This document shows positions 10,650-22,630 of a stretch of DNA of 64,000 nucleotides, piece by piece. This DNA comes from Bedellia somnulentella (taxonomy: Eukaryota > Arthropoda > Insecta > Lepidoptera > Bedelliidae), in assembly GCA_963576735.1 (NCBI GenBank), contig OY755171.1, forward strand, positions 3,286,001-3,350,000. Direction: 5' to 3'. The position numbers and the translations under genes are program-made. The notes below the pieces were generated by a model that saw nothing but the letters and a program-made list of their open reading frames with translations, did not search any database and was not told the origin of the DNA. The number at the start of each line of letters is the position of its first letter. Positions within the stretch are counted from its first letter, which is position 1.

Positions 10650-11390
10650 TTATTATATTTATCCTAGGAACAACGTTTGATTGAAGTAAGAAAAAATAAT
10701 GACCAGCAGCCATTGATTTTTCTTAGTCATTAACTACCTCATTTCGAGCACATCGTTATTGGTAGGTCGGTAAGCATCCTTTCACATCATTAATTGAATG
10801 CTCGGCTATTTCTAAAGGTAAGGTCTGCGGTGAACATATTCATTATAGTACATCATGCTTTCATTCGGGTATCTCATTTGTAAGTTAATTTCTTTAGCTT
10901 TAGTTGTCCCTTTGTCCCAATTACCCATCGTATCAAATTTGTTCTAACAAAATGATATATATCTGAAAAACGGGTGTTTGGAATGGAGGAGCAGCTGGCA
11001 AACGGGCTGACGTGACCTGAGTCTAGCAGAGATACTACAAGTATTGACCTCTACTATGTTGCAAGGTATATTGCAGTCCACTGAATGTCGTTTTAAGCTT
11101 TAAGCTCTTTGAAATCCACGCTTACTGTACTTTTTTTGCTCTGTATTCTTTGTTGTAACCCCTTTATAATGACTTAAACAGTTCAGTAAGTCTTTTGTGT
11201 TGTAAAATTCAATCTTTTTGCAAAGTAAATAGAATTTTTGATCTACTGTGTTTAGTAAGAGTAAGTAAGAAACCGTAATTTGGCGACCACGCTGGTTGCC
11301 AAGCTGATGCAGTATTTTCTTATTTTGTAAACAAACGTTCGCCTTATATAATGTATAACTAAATAATATTTCTATAGTATAAGCTTGTAT
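10650..11390. other. Unassigned DNA
   Basis: No gene is supported. Around 10975-11030 the words gaggagcagctggcaaacgg and gctgacgtgacctgagt recall a common lepidopteran dispersed repeat. The 105-codon minus-strand frame at 11100-11417 runs into the MITE at 11399 and has no recognisable content. Confidence 0.4.
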
Positions 11391-11398
11391 ACTTTCAC

Positions 11399-11662
11399 CT
11401 TCGATCATATATACCAAAGATACACAAACAAAGCACGAAAAACGACCCGGCCAAACAGTGCTTCTTTATATGTTAAGCACTGTTTTACTGACAGTCGCGT
11501 GCTAGATCTTGCAATAAATTATAGGTCTTAAGAAAATGTGGTAAGGTCGATAATTATAGAAAAATAAATATTTAATTCACAAGCAGTCTTGTCATTCTCG
11601 TGGTTCACTTTTGTGCGTTGAATTTGTATGGAATGCGGCATCTTTGGTATATATGATCGATG
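11399..11662. mobile_element. hAT-type MITE, 264 bp, 8-bp TSD
   Basis: The terminal inverted repeats share 20 perfect bases, CGATCATATATACCAAAGAT (11402-11421 and complement at 11640-11659), with three more terminal bases differing at one position. The 8-bp word actttcac flanks it at 11391-11398 and 11663-11670. An 8-bp duplication with short TIRs is the hAT pattern. No transposase is encoded. Confidence 0.85.
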
Positions 11663-11896
11663 ACTTTCACATAAAAATAAAAAAGAAGGAAACTTCACCC
11701 TAGCAAAAACATAATTATAAAAAGAAACTAGAACAGAGGTTAGTTAAAACGCAACCTACCAGACAATAACTTTGATGATTTCAATAACCTTCATAATTAA
11801 ATATTAAACTCGAATTTAGTTTTAGTTGATATTTATCCAGATATATTTAATGATAGTAGATTAAAATAATCTATACTTAAATTTCTCTATGAAAAT

Positions 11897-12056
11897 GTGC
11901 TTAAAATGCCAGGTGTTCGAAGTGCGATAAATAAAAGAGCATGTATGAACAGATTGATGAAGGTCGAGACGTTTGCTAGGATCGTACGAAGTGGCGATCG
12001 ATAGTCTCTGCCTACGGAAACTAGCGGGGCGTGAGTATATGTATGTATGTATGTTT
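11897..12056 (+). mobile_element. RTE-A 3' fragment
   Basis: The fragment reads as the end of the RTE-A coding region and tail: ataaaagagcatgtatgaac, gtggcgatcgatagtctctg, then gcgtgagtatatgtatgtat. It is 5'-truncated and ends in a (GTAT)n tail. Confidence 0.8.
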
Positions 12057-12209
12057 AATTCCTCTACGTCTTGTACAACCTATCGTTACCAATAAATTTA
12101 CCCATCCAAGATTTTCTGGAGTACCTTTAAGGATTAAATCGCCAATTGTCGATCATTTCAATTTTAAAATTTCTATAAAAATAATAATTTGGCATCCGTA
12201 GTTTGGCAG

Positions 12210-13125
12210 ATAGAATAGAATAGAAAACTCTTTATTGCACATCAAATATGGAAAAAAATTTACAAATACACAGAATGAATTAACAAAAGTACAATTGGCG
12301 GTCTTATCACTAAAAGCGATCTCTTCCAGACAACCTTTGAATGGAGAGGTCAATAAATTAGAGTCATGTGAGATAGATGTACAACAACATGGTGAAACTG
12401 ATAACTATGCGTTAATCTACACAAACAATACAACAATCCAGTCATAGTTAAATCTAGTTATAAAATAATAAACTATTAACAAACATATAAATACATATGA
12501 TATAATAAATTAAAACTTATAATACATATAAATATTATGATTAATTTTTTTTAATTTATATACTTAATATATATAATTTAATTTGCAACAGTATTACACC
12601 GTTTCAGTGAGGTAGTGCTTTTTTACCATATCCTTAAAAATACATTGGGATTTAGCCTGACGAATCTCTACCGGAAGTGCGTTCCACAATTGAACAGCCT
12701 GCACAGTGAAGGAGGAGCCATAGTAATTGGTTGAATGGGAGGGAATGCTTAATAGAAGATTATGTTCAGAACGTAGATTAAAATCGTGGGAAGAGGAGAC
12801 AAATTGAAAACGTTCTTTTAGATAGAAAGGGGTGGCAGGATTGAACAAAATAGAGTAAAGGAGAGAAAGTGTATGTGCATTCCGGCGGAGACGAATAGGA
12901 AGCCATTTCAGTTGAGTGCGATATACAGATACATGGTCATATTTCCTCAATCCAAAAATAAACCTAATGCAAAAGTTTTGGAGGTGCTCAAGTTTATTAA
13001 GTTGCTCTTCAGTTATATCAAGGTAGCAGGTATCAGCATAGTCAAGAAGGGGCAAGAGAAGTGATTGAGCTAACGCAGTTTTAGTAGCAGTAGGAAGAAA
13101 ATTACTAACAACATAAGATATACTG
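12210..13125 (-). mobile_element. L-C: 5'-truncated LINE with (TTCTA)n tail
   Basis: The minus-strand element has its coding remnant at 12594-13125, a 3' UTR, an AATAAA (in gcaataaagag) and a terminal ttctattctattctat microsatellite at about 12212-12226. The whole endonuclease and most of the reverse transcriptase are missing, as expected from incomplete reverse transcription. Confidence 0.8.
12594..13115 (-). pseudogene. L-C reverse transcriptase C-terminal tail
   Basis: The frame runs from about 13115 to a stop at 12594 and covers the last 170 or so residues of a Jockey/CR1-supergroup polyprotein. Landmarks are SLLLPLLDYADTCY near the start, LQNFCIRFIFGLRKYDHV, LPIRLRRN and WNALPVEIRQ. This region lies after the RT palm and carries no catalytic residue. 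The frame itself has no stop, so the copy is not very old. A shorter frame on the opposite strand is a shadow. Confidence 0.8.
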
Positions 13126-13129
13126 ACAA

Positions 13130-14700
13130 CATAGAGTGACTTCTATACAACATCTATATTGTAATTCCAAACGATGTTCACTTACTACGTGTATCAATAC
13201 TGTGACGGAGAGCGAAGAGTCCATGGATAATTCATTGATATCTCGGATTTCTTTCGCAGTCATCGATTTTGTATTCATATAAATTGAAGAACTCTTGATG
13301 TCAAGTAATCAAGAATATATTTGGATGTGTTGGTCTAGGAAGATACGCATCACCAAAAAACTTTGTTTTACAATCTTATTCCCATGCAACTTCCAAAAGT
13401 GGCCAAGAAATTTCTTATTTCCAGCTCCTTTATGTACATATGTATGTTCAGAATTTAAGTACATTAATCATATCCACTCTTAATTCCTATTCAAGTCATG
13501 TCGTTCCGTTATAACGTGGGTGTTTGTATTTGTGTGTTTAAATCAGAGACTGTAAGTTTTTTCTATGTCTTTGATAGGGTATTTATTTGACTCAATTTCA
13601 AATACATGTCTGTGGACTCAATATTCTAATCATTTCAAAAACTCTCTAGATAGGGAAGCTCCTGAAAACCATGTTGAAAAGGTTTTTACCCATCACAGCT
13701 TGAAAGAAAAACCTTTTTAAATTTACCTCCTCAAAAGGGGATTTTGGACAAAGTTTTAAAAGGGAGACCCTCTGATTTCATGACAAAGGGTTATAAAACC
13801 CTTTGACAGGTAAAGCCAGGAAGTTTTCTAAGTTACTCTTTGAATTGTTTTTCCATTACGTTGGGGTTTTTTTTTAAATGATATTTAATTAAACCGCTTC
13901 CGTCGCCCTCAATTTGAATGATTTATCAAGTTTGGATTGAGTAACGAATTTACTACTGTGTAAATACGTTTTTGTTACATATTCAGCGCAGATCCAAATA
14001 AGTATCTAAATCGTTATTAAATTGTAAGTATCCTAAAATCATTAAAAATTCATATTTTGGAACATGCGTATGGTGAAAGAACCGTATCAAAGCTTATAGA
14101 ACATAAATGTCGGGCGTTATTTAGGCCTTCATGTCCTTACCACTGTGTTAAATGAACTTCTCGTAAAGCTTTTCCAGGTACTAGAATAAGTTAAAGTTAA
14201 TTAGAATAAGTTAAACAAATGGATTTAAAAACGTCAGTCTTTGGGATATTGTGCTCACTATTCAGATTGAATGTGAAAAAGTCCTGTGATTTCATTACGA
14301 CGGCAAATAAAAGATTAATTCCTATTACGTACGCAAATGACTGCGACTTGCGATTTGAGTGAACAATGTCCTCAAAAAAAATATATTAAAAATCGCTTAG
14401 GTAAATTTTATCTCATTTATATTCATATTTTTAAATTCAATACATCATTGACTTCATAATTCGCTATTTTAACACGCTTATATTAGCTTCACCTGTTTGT
14501 ATGTTTTTATGTAACCGACCCTTTTGGACTCGAATTTGACCCACTGTAAATCCAAACTTTGTACATTTATAAAAAAAAGCGACATTTTAATAAATAGTTT
14601 TATTTCATTATTCTGATTAGTGTCGTCAGAATTAAATAATTTCAGTTTTTTCAGTCAGTCAGTTTCACTAATGAGTGAAAAATAAATATAGTTTAAAAAA
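13130..14700. other. A/T-rich DNA with one S1 piece
   Basis: A degraded plus-strand S1 3' half is at about 13318-13450 (gcaacttccaaaagtggcca, then tgtacatatgtatgt). The 13550-13860 stretch has phrases such as aaccctttgacagg that look repeat-derived but unclassified. No gene is supported. Confidence 0.45.
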
Positions 14701-14830
14701 CATGCTCTAGGAGCGCTTTGGTACGTTCGCAGATCCCGTCATGCCCCGCCCCTGCCCCTCACCCCGCGCGTCTTGCCCTGTGATCTCCTGTGGCCTCACG
14801 CTTGTAGCGACGTGGTAGCGACTAAGTTTA
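14700..14830. other. GC-rich patch
   Basis: A sharply GC-rich block (catgccccgcccctgcccct) stands out from A/T-rich flanks. Such patches in this window accompany transposon interiors (460-545, 27100-27260, 29210-29560). No frame or motif identifies it. Confidence 0.4.
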
Positions 14831-16777
14831 AGTTAGTTTATGTTATTTCATGTATGTAATTATCATTATTACAATCATAAATAGTATTATGTTATCAAAT
14901 ATGATTATGAGCGCTGACATTACACAAAATCAAATCATTTTATTTAATTTCCGTAGGTTTAATGATTAGTAGGTATCTATGTATTATGAAAACGCTATCC
15001 GATGTTGTGTCATACTGTATGACTCATACAGTGGTCGCCGTTCTGCTGACATGAGATAGGTACTAGGTATTATGATACCTATTAATTAGTACGACAGGAA
15101 TCGAATCTGAGTTTTTATATATTGAAGAAATGTATTGCTATTGTTCGCAACCAACCAGGCTGTGCTAGTACAGTTAGTACCTATACTCATAGTTTGAGTT
15201 TTGTAATTGCAAATAACTTTAGCGTCGAAGTTTAATGAATGATCAAGTAAGTATGCATAGCATACCTAAACCTATTCAGAACGGAGTTTTATATTAGCGT
15301 CAACAACATTTCATCATGGGATTTATTATGATTTCTATACAAAATGTTCTTGTGAGGGAAATATTGAAAAATCTTAAAAATTCTCCGTTTTCAGATTTTT
15401 TCCTTTGTTAATGTTTGATCACCGACCTGGATGCCGAATTTCAACTTCCTGGGATATCTGGAAGTGGGTTAGCTTTTTGATCTATATGTCAGTGAGTCAC
15501 TAAAAAAATCGCGATTTTTGGACGTTTATGTCTTAATAACCCTTTGTTATGTATTTATGGAAATTGGGCTACTAGTTTGTATCCTTGATATCAAAAAATG
15601 AGCCAAATTTGGTTGGTTTATGTTGATTAGATTTTGAGTTATGATGGTGTAAAAAGTCGCTCCAAATGGTTCGTGTAATATACACATATGGTGCGCGCTT
15701 GCCGCCTTGGCTTGGCTTGACGCACTACCGTGCGTCTTGATAATAATAATACACGCAGTAAAATACAGATAATTCATTCAGTCATCATGTTTTCAATGGA
15801 TAATAACTATAAAAATGACAATTGTAACATAAACAGTCAATCGGATTGGGTTTTTTTATAATTTGTCATACCATCGTCACAGCCCATTTAAGTAGTTACT
15901 GATTAAATTTGTTGCAGCTTAAAAAAAACACATTGAAAGATTTCCATAACCAAATAAGTTTAATTAAATATCCTGAATGAAAATTGTACCCAAAAGTAAA
16001 ATCTGTGGAAATGTAGATATATTTATGTCGTATCGCTGAACATATTTGTTTCCTTACATGGTATGGTGGGGAAAAAAATCCCAATCATACCCCTACTTAG
16101 ACACGTACAATAAAATAGTTAGGGTATAATTAAATTATTTTATTTTTATAGTAAACAAGGGATCATTCTGATATCTGTTACTCTAATACTCTTGGGAAAT
16201 TAGTAGCGTTCAATACAAATACAATTGGAGCAGCTAGTGAAAAAAGGTATCGACTCGAACCCTATTCAGCACTCCTAATTACACGTTTTCTTTTTAATTG
16301 GATTGTCTAAGCGATAAAGATGTTCTCTTATTACTTGAACTGTACTCATACGAAATTAAATCATTCCACCTAATCTTATCGGAACTATTTGTTGTTATTA
16401 CAAGTATACTGGTTATTTTATATTTATTTGGATGGTAATGTCAGTACTCACTAGCAAATATTCACCCTCGCACATACACACAGTCACACATACATTCATT
16501 CTCACATACATATCCAATACACACACACATACACTCGCAACTAAACACTTCGCAATATGCACAAACTTAGTTGCTTTTGTAATTTAGTTAGTTTTATTTT
16601 TATTTAAACCAGTTTTTTGTTTCTTTTTCTCTCTTAATTAAGACTTGTATTATTTGTTGTGTAGTTTAAATGTGTTCCCTAGATTCATGCGATACAGGAA
16701 ATGCCTAGTGCGTGAATCATTGTAAATTCTAATGTAATGTGTTTTTCTTGTAATAAATGTCTTTATGTAGTACAGGA
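14831..16777. other. Unassigned, partly repeat-like DNA
   Basis: At about 15350-15740 text such as gccgaatttcaacttcctgg and ggaagtgggttagc is typical of degraded insect transposon ends. 16470-16540 is rich in (CACATA) units. 16600-16760 ends tgtaataaatgtctttat, which resembles a retroelement 3' end. No gene is supported. Confidence 0.35.
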
Positions 16778-16962
16778 TGACCTTGGAGGATACATTAGGA
16801 CCAGATAGAGAGTGTGCTCAAAAAGGTAGGCGTCTGAAGTATGATGAATAAAAGAGTATGTACGAGAAGCTAGAGAAGTTTGTCAGGTTCGTACAAAGTG
16901 GGGATCGATAGTCTCTGCCTACCCCAATGGGAATTAATAGCGTGAGTATATGTATTTATGGT
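16778..16962 (+). mobile_element. RTE-A 3' fragment
   Basis: The order is gagagtgtgctcaaaaaggt, aataaaagagtatgtacgag, cgatcgatagtctctgcct-type text and gcgtgagtatatgtatttat. It is a 5'-truncated plus-strand copy of RTE-A. Confidence 0.8.
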
Positions 16963-17046
16963 TATATTTAATTTCGTAAAAGCATAGTATAAAATTGCCA
17001 TAACATAAAACAAATATATAACTTTGTTTATTGTTATTTATTATTT

Positions 17047-17115
17047 TTGACAACCTTGAAAGGTCAATGGGTAGAACACCCGCCTTTCATAGGTTTGTCA
17101 AGGCGGGGTAAAAGC
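17047..17115 (+). pseudogene. tRNA-like SINE head relic
   Basis: The sequence aatgggtagaacacccgcct matches the A-box region of the S2 head at 56503-56875 (cagtgggtagaacactcgg). The B-box half is poor. An S1 element follows at 17186. Confidence 0.4.
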
Positions 17116-17185
17116 GAAAAATGCTACCCCGTCTATGTCTTTCTGATGCCTGTCACAAACATCACCAATATTATTTTACATAAAT

Positions 17186-17422
17186 ACATATACTCACGGC
17201 TATTAATCCCTACAAGGGGTAGCCAGAGCTAAGACATTAGAATTTCCTCAGCCACTTTTGGAAGTTGCGTGGGGAAAAGATGGTAAAATAAAGATTGTTG
17301 GTGATGGGTCTCCAACCGCATCGCCCAAATATCCCTTAAAAAGCCCCAATACCGTTAGTTGCCTCTCACGTACACCCACCGGAAGAAATGGGGTAGTGCT
17401 ATTCTAAGCCGGCACTACACAG
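17186..17422 (-). mobile_element. S1, near full length
   Basis: The minus-strand copy runs from catatactcacggctatta through gatgggtctccaaccgcatc to gccggcactacacagc. All S1 blocks are present. Confidence 0.8.
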
Positions 17423-17794
17423 CAATATTATTTTGGCTAGCTTCAAAAAAGAGGGTTCTGTGTTATGTTTTCTTTGTATAGTTAATAAGATAAGTTACTT
17501 ACTTAAACAATAGGATAGTTTATGTCATTGTCCATATAAATTATGTTCTTATTCGGTTCATACTTTAAGAAACTAAATTAACCTATTATAATCACTTTGC
17601 ACATTGATAACACAAACTGATAGTTTTTTGTAGGTTGGGGTTTCGTAAGCATTGATAGGCAATGAATTGTCGTGATGACACCGAAATAGTAATTCCGATC
17701 ATATTCATTAATATATAATATTTCATAGATCCACGATCATCTTTTTAATAATCAAAAAATCTCCCTACCGAATAATAGCACAACGTAAATTAGC

Positions 17795-18430
17795 CATCCC
17801 AATGACAACCGTCCAATGCACAAACCATTCAGAGATATCTCTGTTCCACAGCGGACATCAAATATCGTAACCAAATCCATTTCCAAAAACACAGATACGG
17901 CGGCACTATCGTACCAAACTCCATAAATCATCTGTATGATTCAATGCAAATGCTCGATATTTTGTTAAACAAACAACACCTGATTGCTTTGATTTAACCT
18001 AGCTTTATTGGTTGAGAGTTCTCGCCATTTATCTTGATTAGACGCTATTCCGAACAAAATTTTAACATCTACCGATAGCAGCTATTGCCAAAGTTGTGTC
18101 AGAAAGATTTATAAGCAATTAAAATGACTAACTACTACATTCCGCCTGAAAGTTACACAAAAGAGGGATGTTACAAATGGTTTGGAACACAATGTTTGTA
18201 GATTACACTGTGTTATGCTTGAAAGTAGGAACAACCAATATAAAATTTTTGTGTTACGCCTTGCGCGAAACGTTTTTTGTTTAATTATTTATAAGTTTCC
18301 ATATTATCAAATATTGTATAACTTATGCTTGCAGCTTTGTCTAATAATGAATTTCGGTAGCATTTTTTTTTTTACCCGTAACCTAAAAGTAAAATCCTAA
18401 GAAAACATGCTTTAGGGCTTAAGGATAAAA
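17795..18430 (+). repeat. Dispersed ~640-bp repeat, copy 1
   Basis: This matches 26222-26830 in the same orientation over its length: gccatcccaatgaca, gcacaaaccattcagagata, gctttattggttgaga, gcctgaaagttacacaaaag and aaacatgctttaggg. Indels are frequent. No coding potential, terminal inverted repeats or tail are visible, so the class is open. Confidence 0.75.
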
Positions 18431-18617
18431 ACAAAATCATACCTTTGCGCTGAGAATACAACCTTCAAAGCGTGAAATTATTACACATACAATAATGTTC
18501 TTGTAGGTAAGTAAGAATCTGTGTCATCAGCATTTCAAATGAATTTGTTGAGAATTTTTGTTTCTAAAAGTTTTCAGTCACCAGTTTGATGCAAAAAACT
18601 TTCAATTTTTAAAACAC

Positions 18618-18790
18618 ATATATACATGTACTCACAGCCATAAATTTCAAAAAGGGGTAGCCTGGAAACTCCTCAGCCACATTTAGAAGTTTGTAAGGGA
18701 GACGATGGTAGACACAAAGTATCATTGGTGATAGGTCGCCAACCATATCGCCCAAAAACCACTTAAAAAAGCTTCATACCCTTAGTCGGC
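18618..18790 (-). mobile_element. S1, split by a second S1
   Basis: The tail-first copy starts tgtactcacagccataaatt and loses its 5' end where the next S1 begins with a (CATA)n tail at about 18791. The second copy apparently inserted into the first or just beside it. Confidence 0.75.
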
Positions 18791-19020
18791 TCTTACGACA
18801 ATATACATACATACATACATATCACTCACGGCTGTATTTCCCTAGAAGGGGTAGCCAGAGCTAAGTAATCATAAATTCCTAAGCCACTTTTGGAAGTTGA
18901 GTTGGGAAAAGATGGTAAAAATAAAGGTTTTTGGTGAAAGCCCCATTACCCCTAGACGCCTCTTATGACACCCGTGGGTAGAAAGGGGTAGCAACATTCT
19001 AAGCCGGCACTACACGGCAG
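18791..19020 (-). mobile_element. S1, near full length
   Basis: The copy runs from a (CATA)n tail and cactcacggctgtatttccc to taagccggcactacacggca. It abuts another S1 on its left. Confidence 0.8.
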
Positions 19021-19171
19021 AAATGTGATCCGAAAGGACACTCGTTATTAAGTTTCCTGTTTGTCCCAGTCATGTGAGGCCCAGAACACACGGTAAAACA
19101 AAATGGCAACGAAACCTTTGTAAACCTTTAGTTAGAAATCAGTTTCAAACCTCTCCCTACACACGATACGA

Positions 19172-19648
19172 TCAATGTAGCTGAGGAGTTTCTAGCTCTA
19201 AAGCTCTGGCTACCCCTTTTTGGGATTTATAGCCGCGATTATATGTATGTAGATATTTCTTCAAAGTAAGCTCAAAATAAATGATATATCTCCGAGGACA
19301 AGTTTGTAAATTTATCACATATTTATGTAATTTTTTTGTAGATCACCTAACCGGGGGAACAATAGAGTACTATAATTAGGTACTAGGTTTTTGCCCGCGA
19401 CTACGTCCGAGTGGACAGCATTTTTTGCATCCGCTTTACATTAAAAATACCAAAACACTATCTTAACTTATGTTTTTTTATAGTTATATTCCCGCGGGCG
19501 TTGTAATAGATATAAAGAACATTGAGGCTTTTTAAGTGATTATTGATTACCTTTTCCCTATTCAACTTCCCAAATTGGATAAAGAATGAATATCTCTGAA
19601 GCTGTGGCTACCCTTTTTTAGGATTTATAGCCGTTAGTATATACTCAT
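19172..19648 (+). mobile_element. Two plus-strand S1 3' fragments and another repeat
   Basis: Fragments are at 19172-19250 (agctctggctaccccttttt then atatgtatgta) and 19525-19648 (ttcaacttcccaaattggat then gccgttagtatatactc). Between them, about 19375-19500 carries tttgcccgcgactacgtccg, part of a common dispersed repeat. Confidence 0.6.
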
Positions 19649-19649
19649 G

Positions 19650-20300
19650 AATGATTGATAGATGAATTTCATATATTCCTTTTTGTAGTGGTTACATCAG
19701 ACAATCACATAAAGTTTCAAATTTATAGATACAGAAATGTCAAAAACCTGTATACTATATTTCAATCACATAGGGGTGAGTTCAAAAAAACCTTTTTAAT
19801 TGTTCTTAATAATCATGAAACGAACTATTTTGTACCAAGTTTCTATGTTCAAAAATGAGAATAGCTTTACTAAGTATGGATGTATAGCAGTTTGGCGCTG
19901 CAGTGTCGGACCGGTGCTGCCCCCTACACTAACCGTTGGTGATGTGTGAGAGAATGCAGCCAATCAGTCATAGATGGGGGTACCTACTTAATTAAAATAG
20001 TGATTGTGCTACTATTACAAACGTACAAACTATGCATTCTGAGGCTTAAACAGAATATTAATTTATGCGTAGGTATAGCATAATATATCTATGGGAATAT
20101 AAGTTTAGAAAAAGTTAAAAATATTAAAGTTATAAACATACTCGTATTCTCAGACCTACCAAATGAATACGTGAAATTCATACAATATACTTCCAATTAT
20201 CTTTATTCATACATATTCGCATAGTTGAATGTGAAATGGAGGAATAGTGCTTCCTATTATTCTAAGCTAAAACAAAAGCAAAATAAAATCGCAAAGAGAT
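19650..20300. other. Unassigned A/T-rich DNA
   Basis: No gene is supported. A short GC-rich segment near 19890-19950 (gtcggaccggtgctgccccc) has no recognised origin. Confidence 0.4.
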
Positions 20301-20301
20301 G

Positions 20302-20376
20302 GTGGTCCCCGAGATTCGAACCGGGGTCTTCCGTTTGATTAGTATTAACCAATATACCGCTACGCCATGAAGACGT
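20302..20376 (-). pseudogene. tRNA-like sequence
   Basis: On the minus strand tggcgtagcgg fits the A-box consensus and ggttcgaatct the B box. The acceptor ends (gtcttca against the bases after the T arm) do not pair and the T stem has a mismatch, so it is a tRNA-derived relic, not a working tRNA gene. Confidence 0.5.
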
Positions 20377-20418
20377 TATTATTATTGATTTAAATTTTTT
20401 GATATCTAGTTGTCATAC

Positions 20419-20475
20419 ATACATACATATTCTCACGCCGTTAGTTCCCATTGGGGTAGGCAGAGACTATCGATC
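20419..20475 (-). mobile_element. RTE-A, extreme 5' truncation with 7-bp TSD
   Basis: Only the tail and last ~40 bases of RTE-A are present (tctcacgccgttagttccca, ggtaggcagagactatcgat). The word gtcatac at 20412-20418 and 20476-20482 flanks it. Such a tiny copy still flanked by a duplication shows where the 3' recognition end of RTE-A lies. Confidence 0.75.
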
Positions 20476-20608
20476 GTCATACTATTGACAAACAATGAAA
20501 TGGACATTTATTTTGATGAAAATGGATGAAACCCTTATTTTTCCAAAATAACTATTAATGAAGAGTCTGATAAAGTCGTTCGCTGAAAAAAATAATAGTT
20601 TAAATATG

Positions 20609-20912
20609 GGAGCCATATAAAAGTTATGTTTCTTTGATGCTCCTGTGGAAACCCTTGCGAAATCCGGGATAAATGATATCTTTTATGGTGGCCAGGAGTA
20701 TAAGCTACATTCATACCAAATTTGATCAAGATCCGTCTGGTAGAATTAACGTGATGACTGGACATACAGACAGAAAGACAGGCAGACAGTCATTTTTTCA
20801 AAAAGCACAATTTTCGCTTCAGTATCAAAAATTAAACATATTCCACCGGTTTTTTTTTTTTTTTCAATGTACACTTTGACCTCGGTACAGTCTTATTATA
20901 TTTAAGTATATA
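20609..20912 (+). repeat. CAGA-centred dispersed repeat, copy 2
   Basis: This is the complete counterpart of 1-305: ccatataaaagttatgtttc, gatcaagatccgtctggtag, gacagaaagacaggcagaca, a T run and cagtcttattata. Confidence 0.75.
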
Positions 20913-22079
20913 GAATGTTGCAAAGTACATTGAAGACCTCAGGAAAGTCTGTCGTTTCAAACTAAGTTTTTTTTGAAAGTGTCGCTTATTAAACTTTTTG
21001 CATCCTTTGGTTTAGGTGCCCTTCTAATGACTGGGAAATTTCAGTTAGAATTTAGAGGAGTAAAAACTTTCTGTGTAGGGCTAGAAAGGGAAATGCAGTT
21101 TATCTTGTACTGTGTTTCACAAGAAACCTTAGTTTAGCGACAAATTTGTTTACCAAACTTACACAGTTTGTAATATTCTGTAAGAACATGTTTGCTTTGT
21201 ATATTAGAATTTTGTGGCTACCACGGACAGGGCTAAGAACTGTGGATGCCGCATATCCCTCGTAGCACGTGCATGCACAAATAAAAATGATGGGAGCTTT
21301 CAGCTGAGCTCAACCCGAACATTCGTCATAAACTATTTGTTTTACGTGTCATATGAAACACTGTTATTTAAAAATTTCGAGAACGTATCGTGTTCTCTTT
21401 TGTATGGAACCTTTATAGCGTTTTTAATCTTTAAGTATACGCGTCGTTTAGGACAACATTCCGTCGCGCGTGATGTATCCCCAATATAAATTTACATATA
21501 TTTTCAGATTTATTAAATACTTGTCGATCGGCCCAGCTTTGCACTAGTAGCGTAGTTTTAAAAATATCTGAGGTTTCTTCAATCACTGTTCAACCTTTGT
21601 GAAATTAAGCGCAACTTCTAGCACTCCTGAATAGTGTAGCTTTGTAATAGTGAAGGCGCTTTAATGAACGGTTCAGAATATCCGGAAATAAACCCATGCA
21701 AACCAACAACCAGAGTTACAAACTTTGCATATATCATACATATACTCCCGGCTATCTTTTGTGCGCGCAACCATTACTGAAAAAATAGTCCTTATAGCAT
21801 GTTTCAGTATTCACGTGCGACGACAGGACGCGATGGCTTATTTCTTATATAAGTTTGGTGTTTCTATACCGATTTCTATGACTTTTTTTATTGAATAGTT
21901 GTTAATGTAAACTTTCTTGAATGAGAGATGAGTGAGAGAACTGTAAACGTAAGAGTAAACCAATAAAATCAGAATGCTCCCAACTGGTAAGCTATCAGGA
22001 GTTACACGTGTTATTGTGAGTCAACCACAAAAGATAGACATATGCTGTTAAAGGATATTTTGTAGACAATTTTATGTAG
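20913..22079. other. Unassigned DNA
   Basis: No gene is supported. The words ctatcttttgtg (21753) and its complement (22026) could be ends of a MITE but match for only 12 bases. The 91-codon frame at 21214-21489 lacks family features. Confidence 0.35.
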
Positions 22080-22456
22080 AATATTTCCGATGTACATGAT
22101 TTTTATGTTACTAAAACCATTTAGGCTGCACACGCGACGGAAGCTTAAAAAATGGAGTAACTTCCCCCGTTTTCCCAAAATTTCCCGAAATTCCCCTTCA
22201 CTACTTTGCTGAAAAGTACACTATAACCTGCCTAGAAGTATGAAGAATAATTGTACCAAGTTTCGTTAAAATCCGTCGAGTAGTTTTTGTTTCCATAAGG
22301 AACATACAGACCGACAGACAGACAGACAGACAGACAAAAATTTTACTGAATTTTTGGCATCAGTATCGATCACTAATCACCCCTCTGATAGTTATTTTTA
22401 AAATTATTTTAATATACGAAATTGACCTCTCTACAGATTTATTATAAGTATAGTTT
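22080..22456 (+). repeat. CAGA-type repeat, distant relative
   Basis: The order tgtaccaagtttcgttaaaa, ccgacagacagacagacag, a T-rich block and atttattataagtatag parallels the families at 1 and 20609 with different wording. This suggests a superfamily of repeats sharing architecture. Confidence 0.55.
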
Positions 22457-22467
22457 TTTTTAAAACT

Positions 22468-22630
22468 ACATACATACATATGCTCACGGCTATAAATCCC
22501 TAGAAGGGGTAGCCAGAGCTAAGAAATTAGTAATTCCTCAACCACTTTTGGAAAGTTATGTGGGGAAAGATGTTTAAATAAAGGTTGTTGGTGATGGGTC
22601 CCCAACCGCATCGCCCAAAATCCCTTAAAT
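22468..22630 (-). mobile_element. S1, 5'-truncated
   Basis: The copy begins catacatacatatgctcacg and ends within the cgcatcgcccaaaatccctt block; the 5' third is missing. Confidence 0.75.

Noticed and set aside
16470..16540. CRISPR-like or satellite array
   Set aside because: It is a loose CACATA-rich microsatellite with no regular spacer structure.
20302..20376. Functional tRNA gene
   Set aside because: Internal promoter boxes are present, but the acceptor stem does not pair and the T stem has a mismatch.
21753..22037. Possible MITE with ctatcttttgtg ends
   Set aside because: Only 12 bases match and no target duplication is visible; chance or a shared tail is likely.
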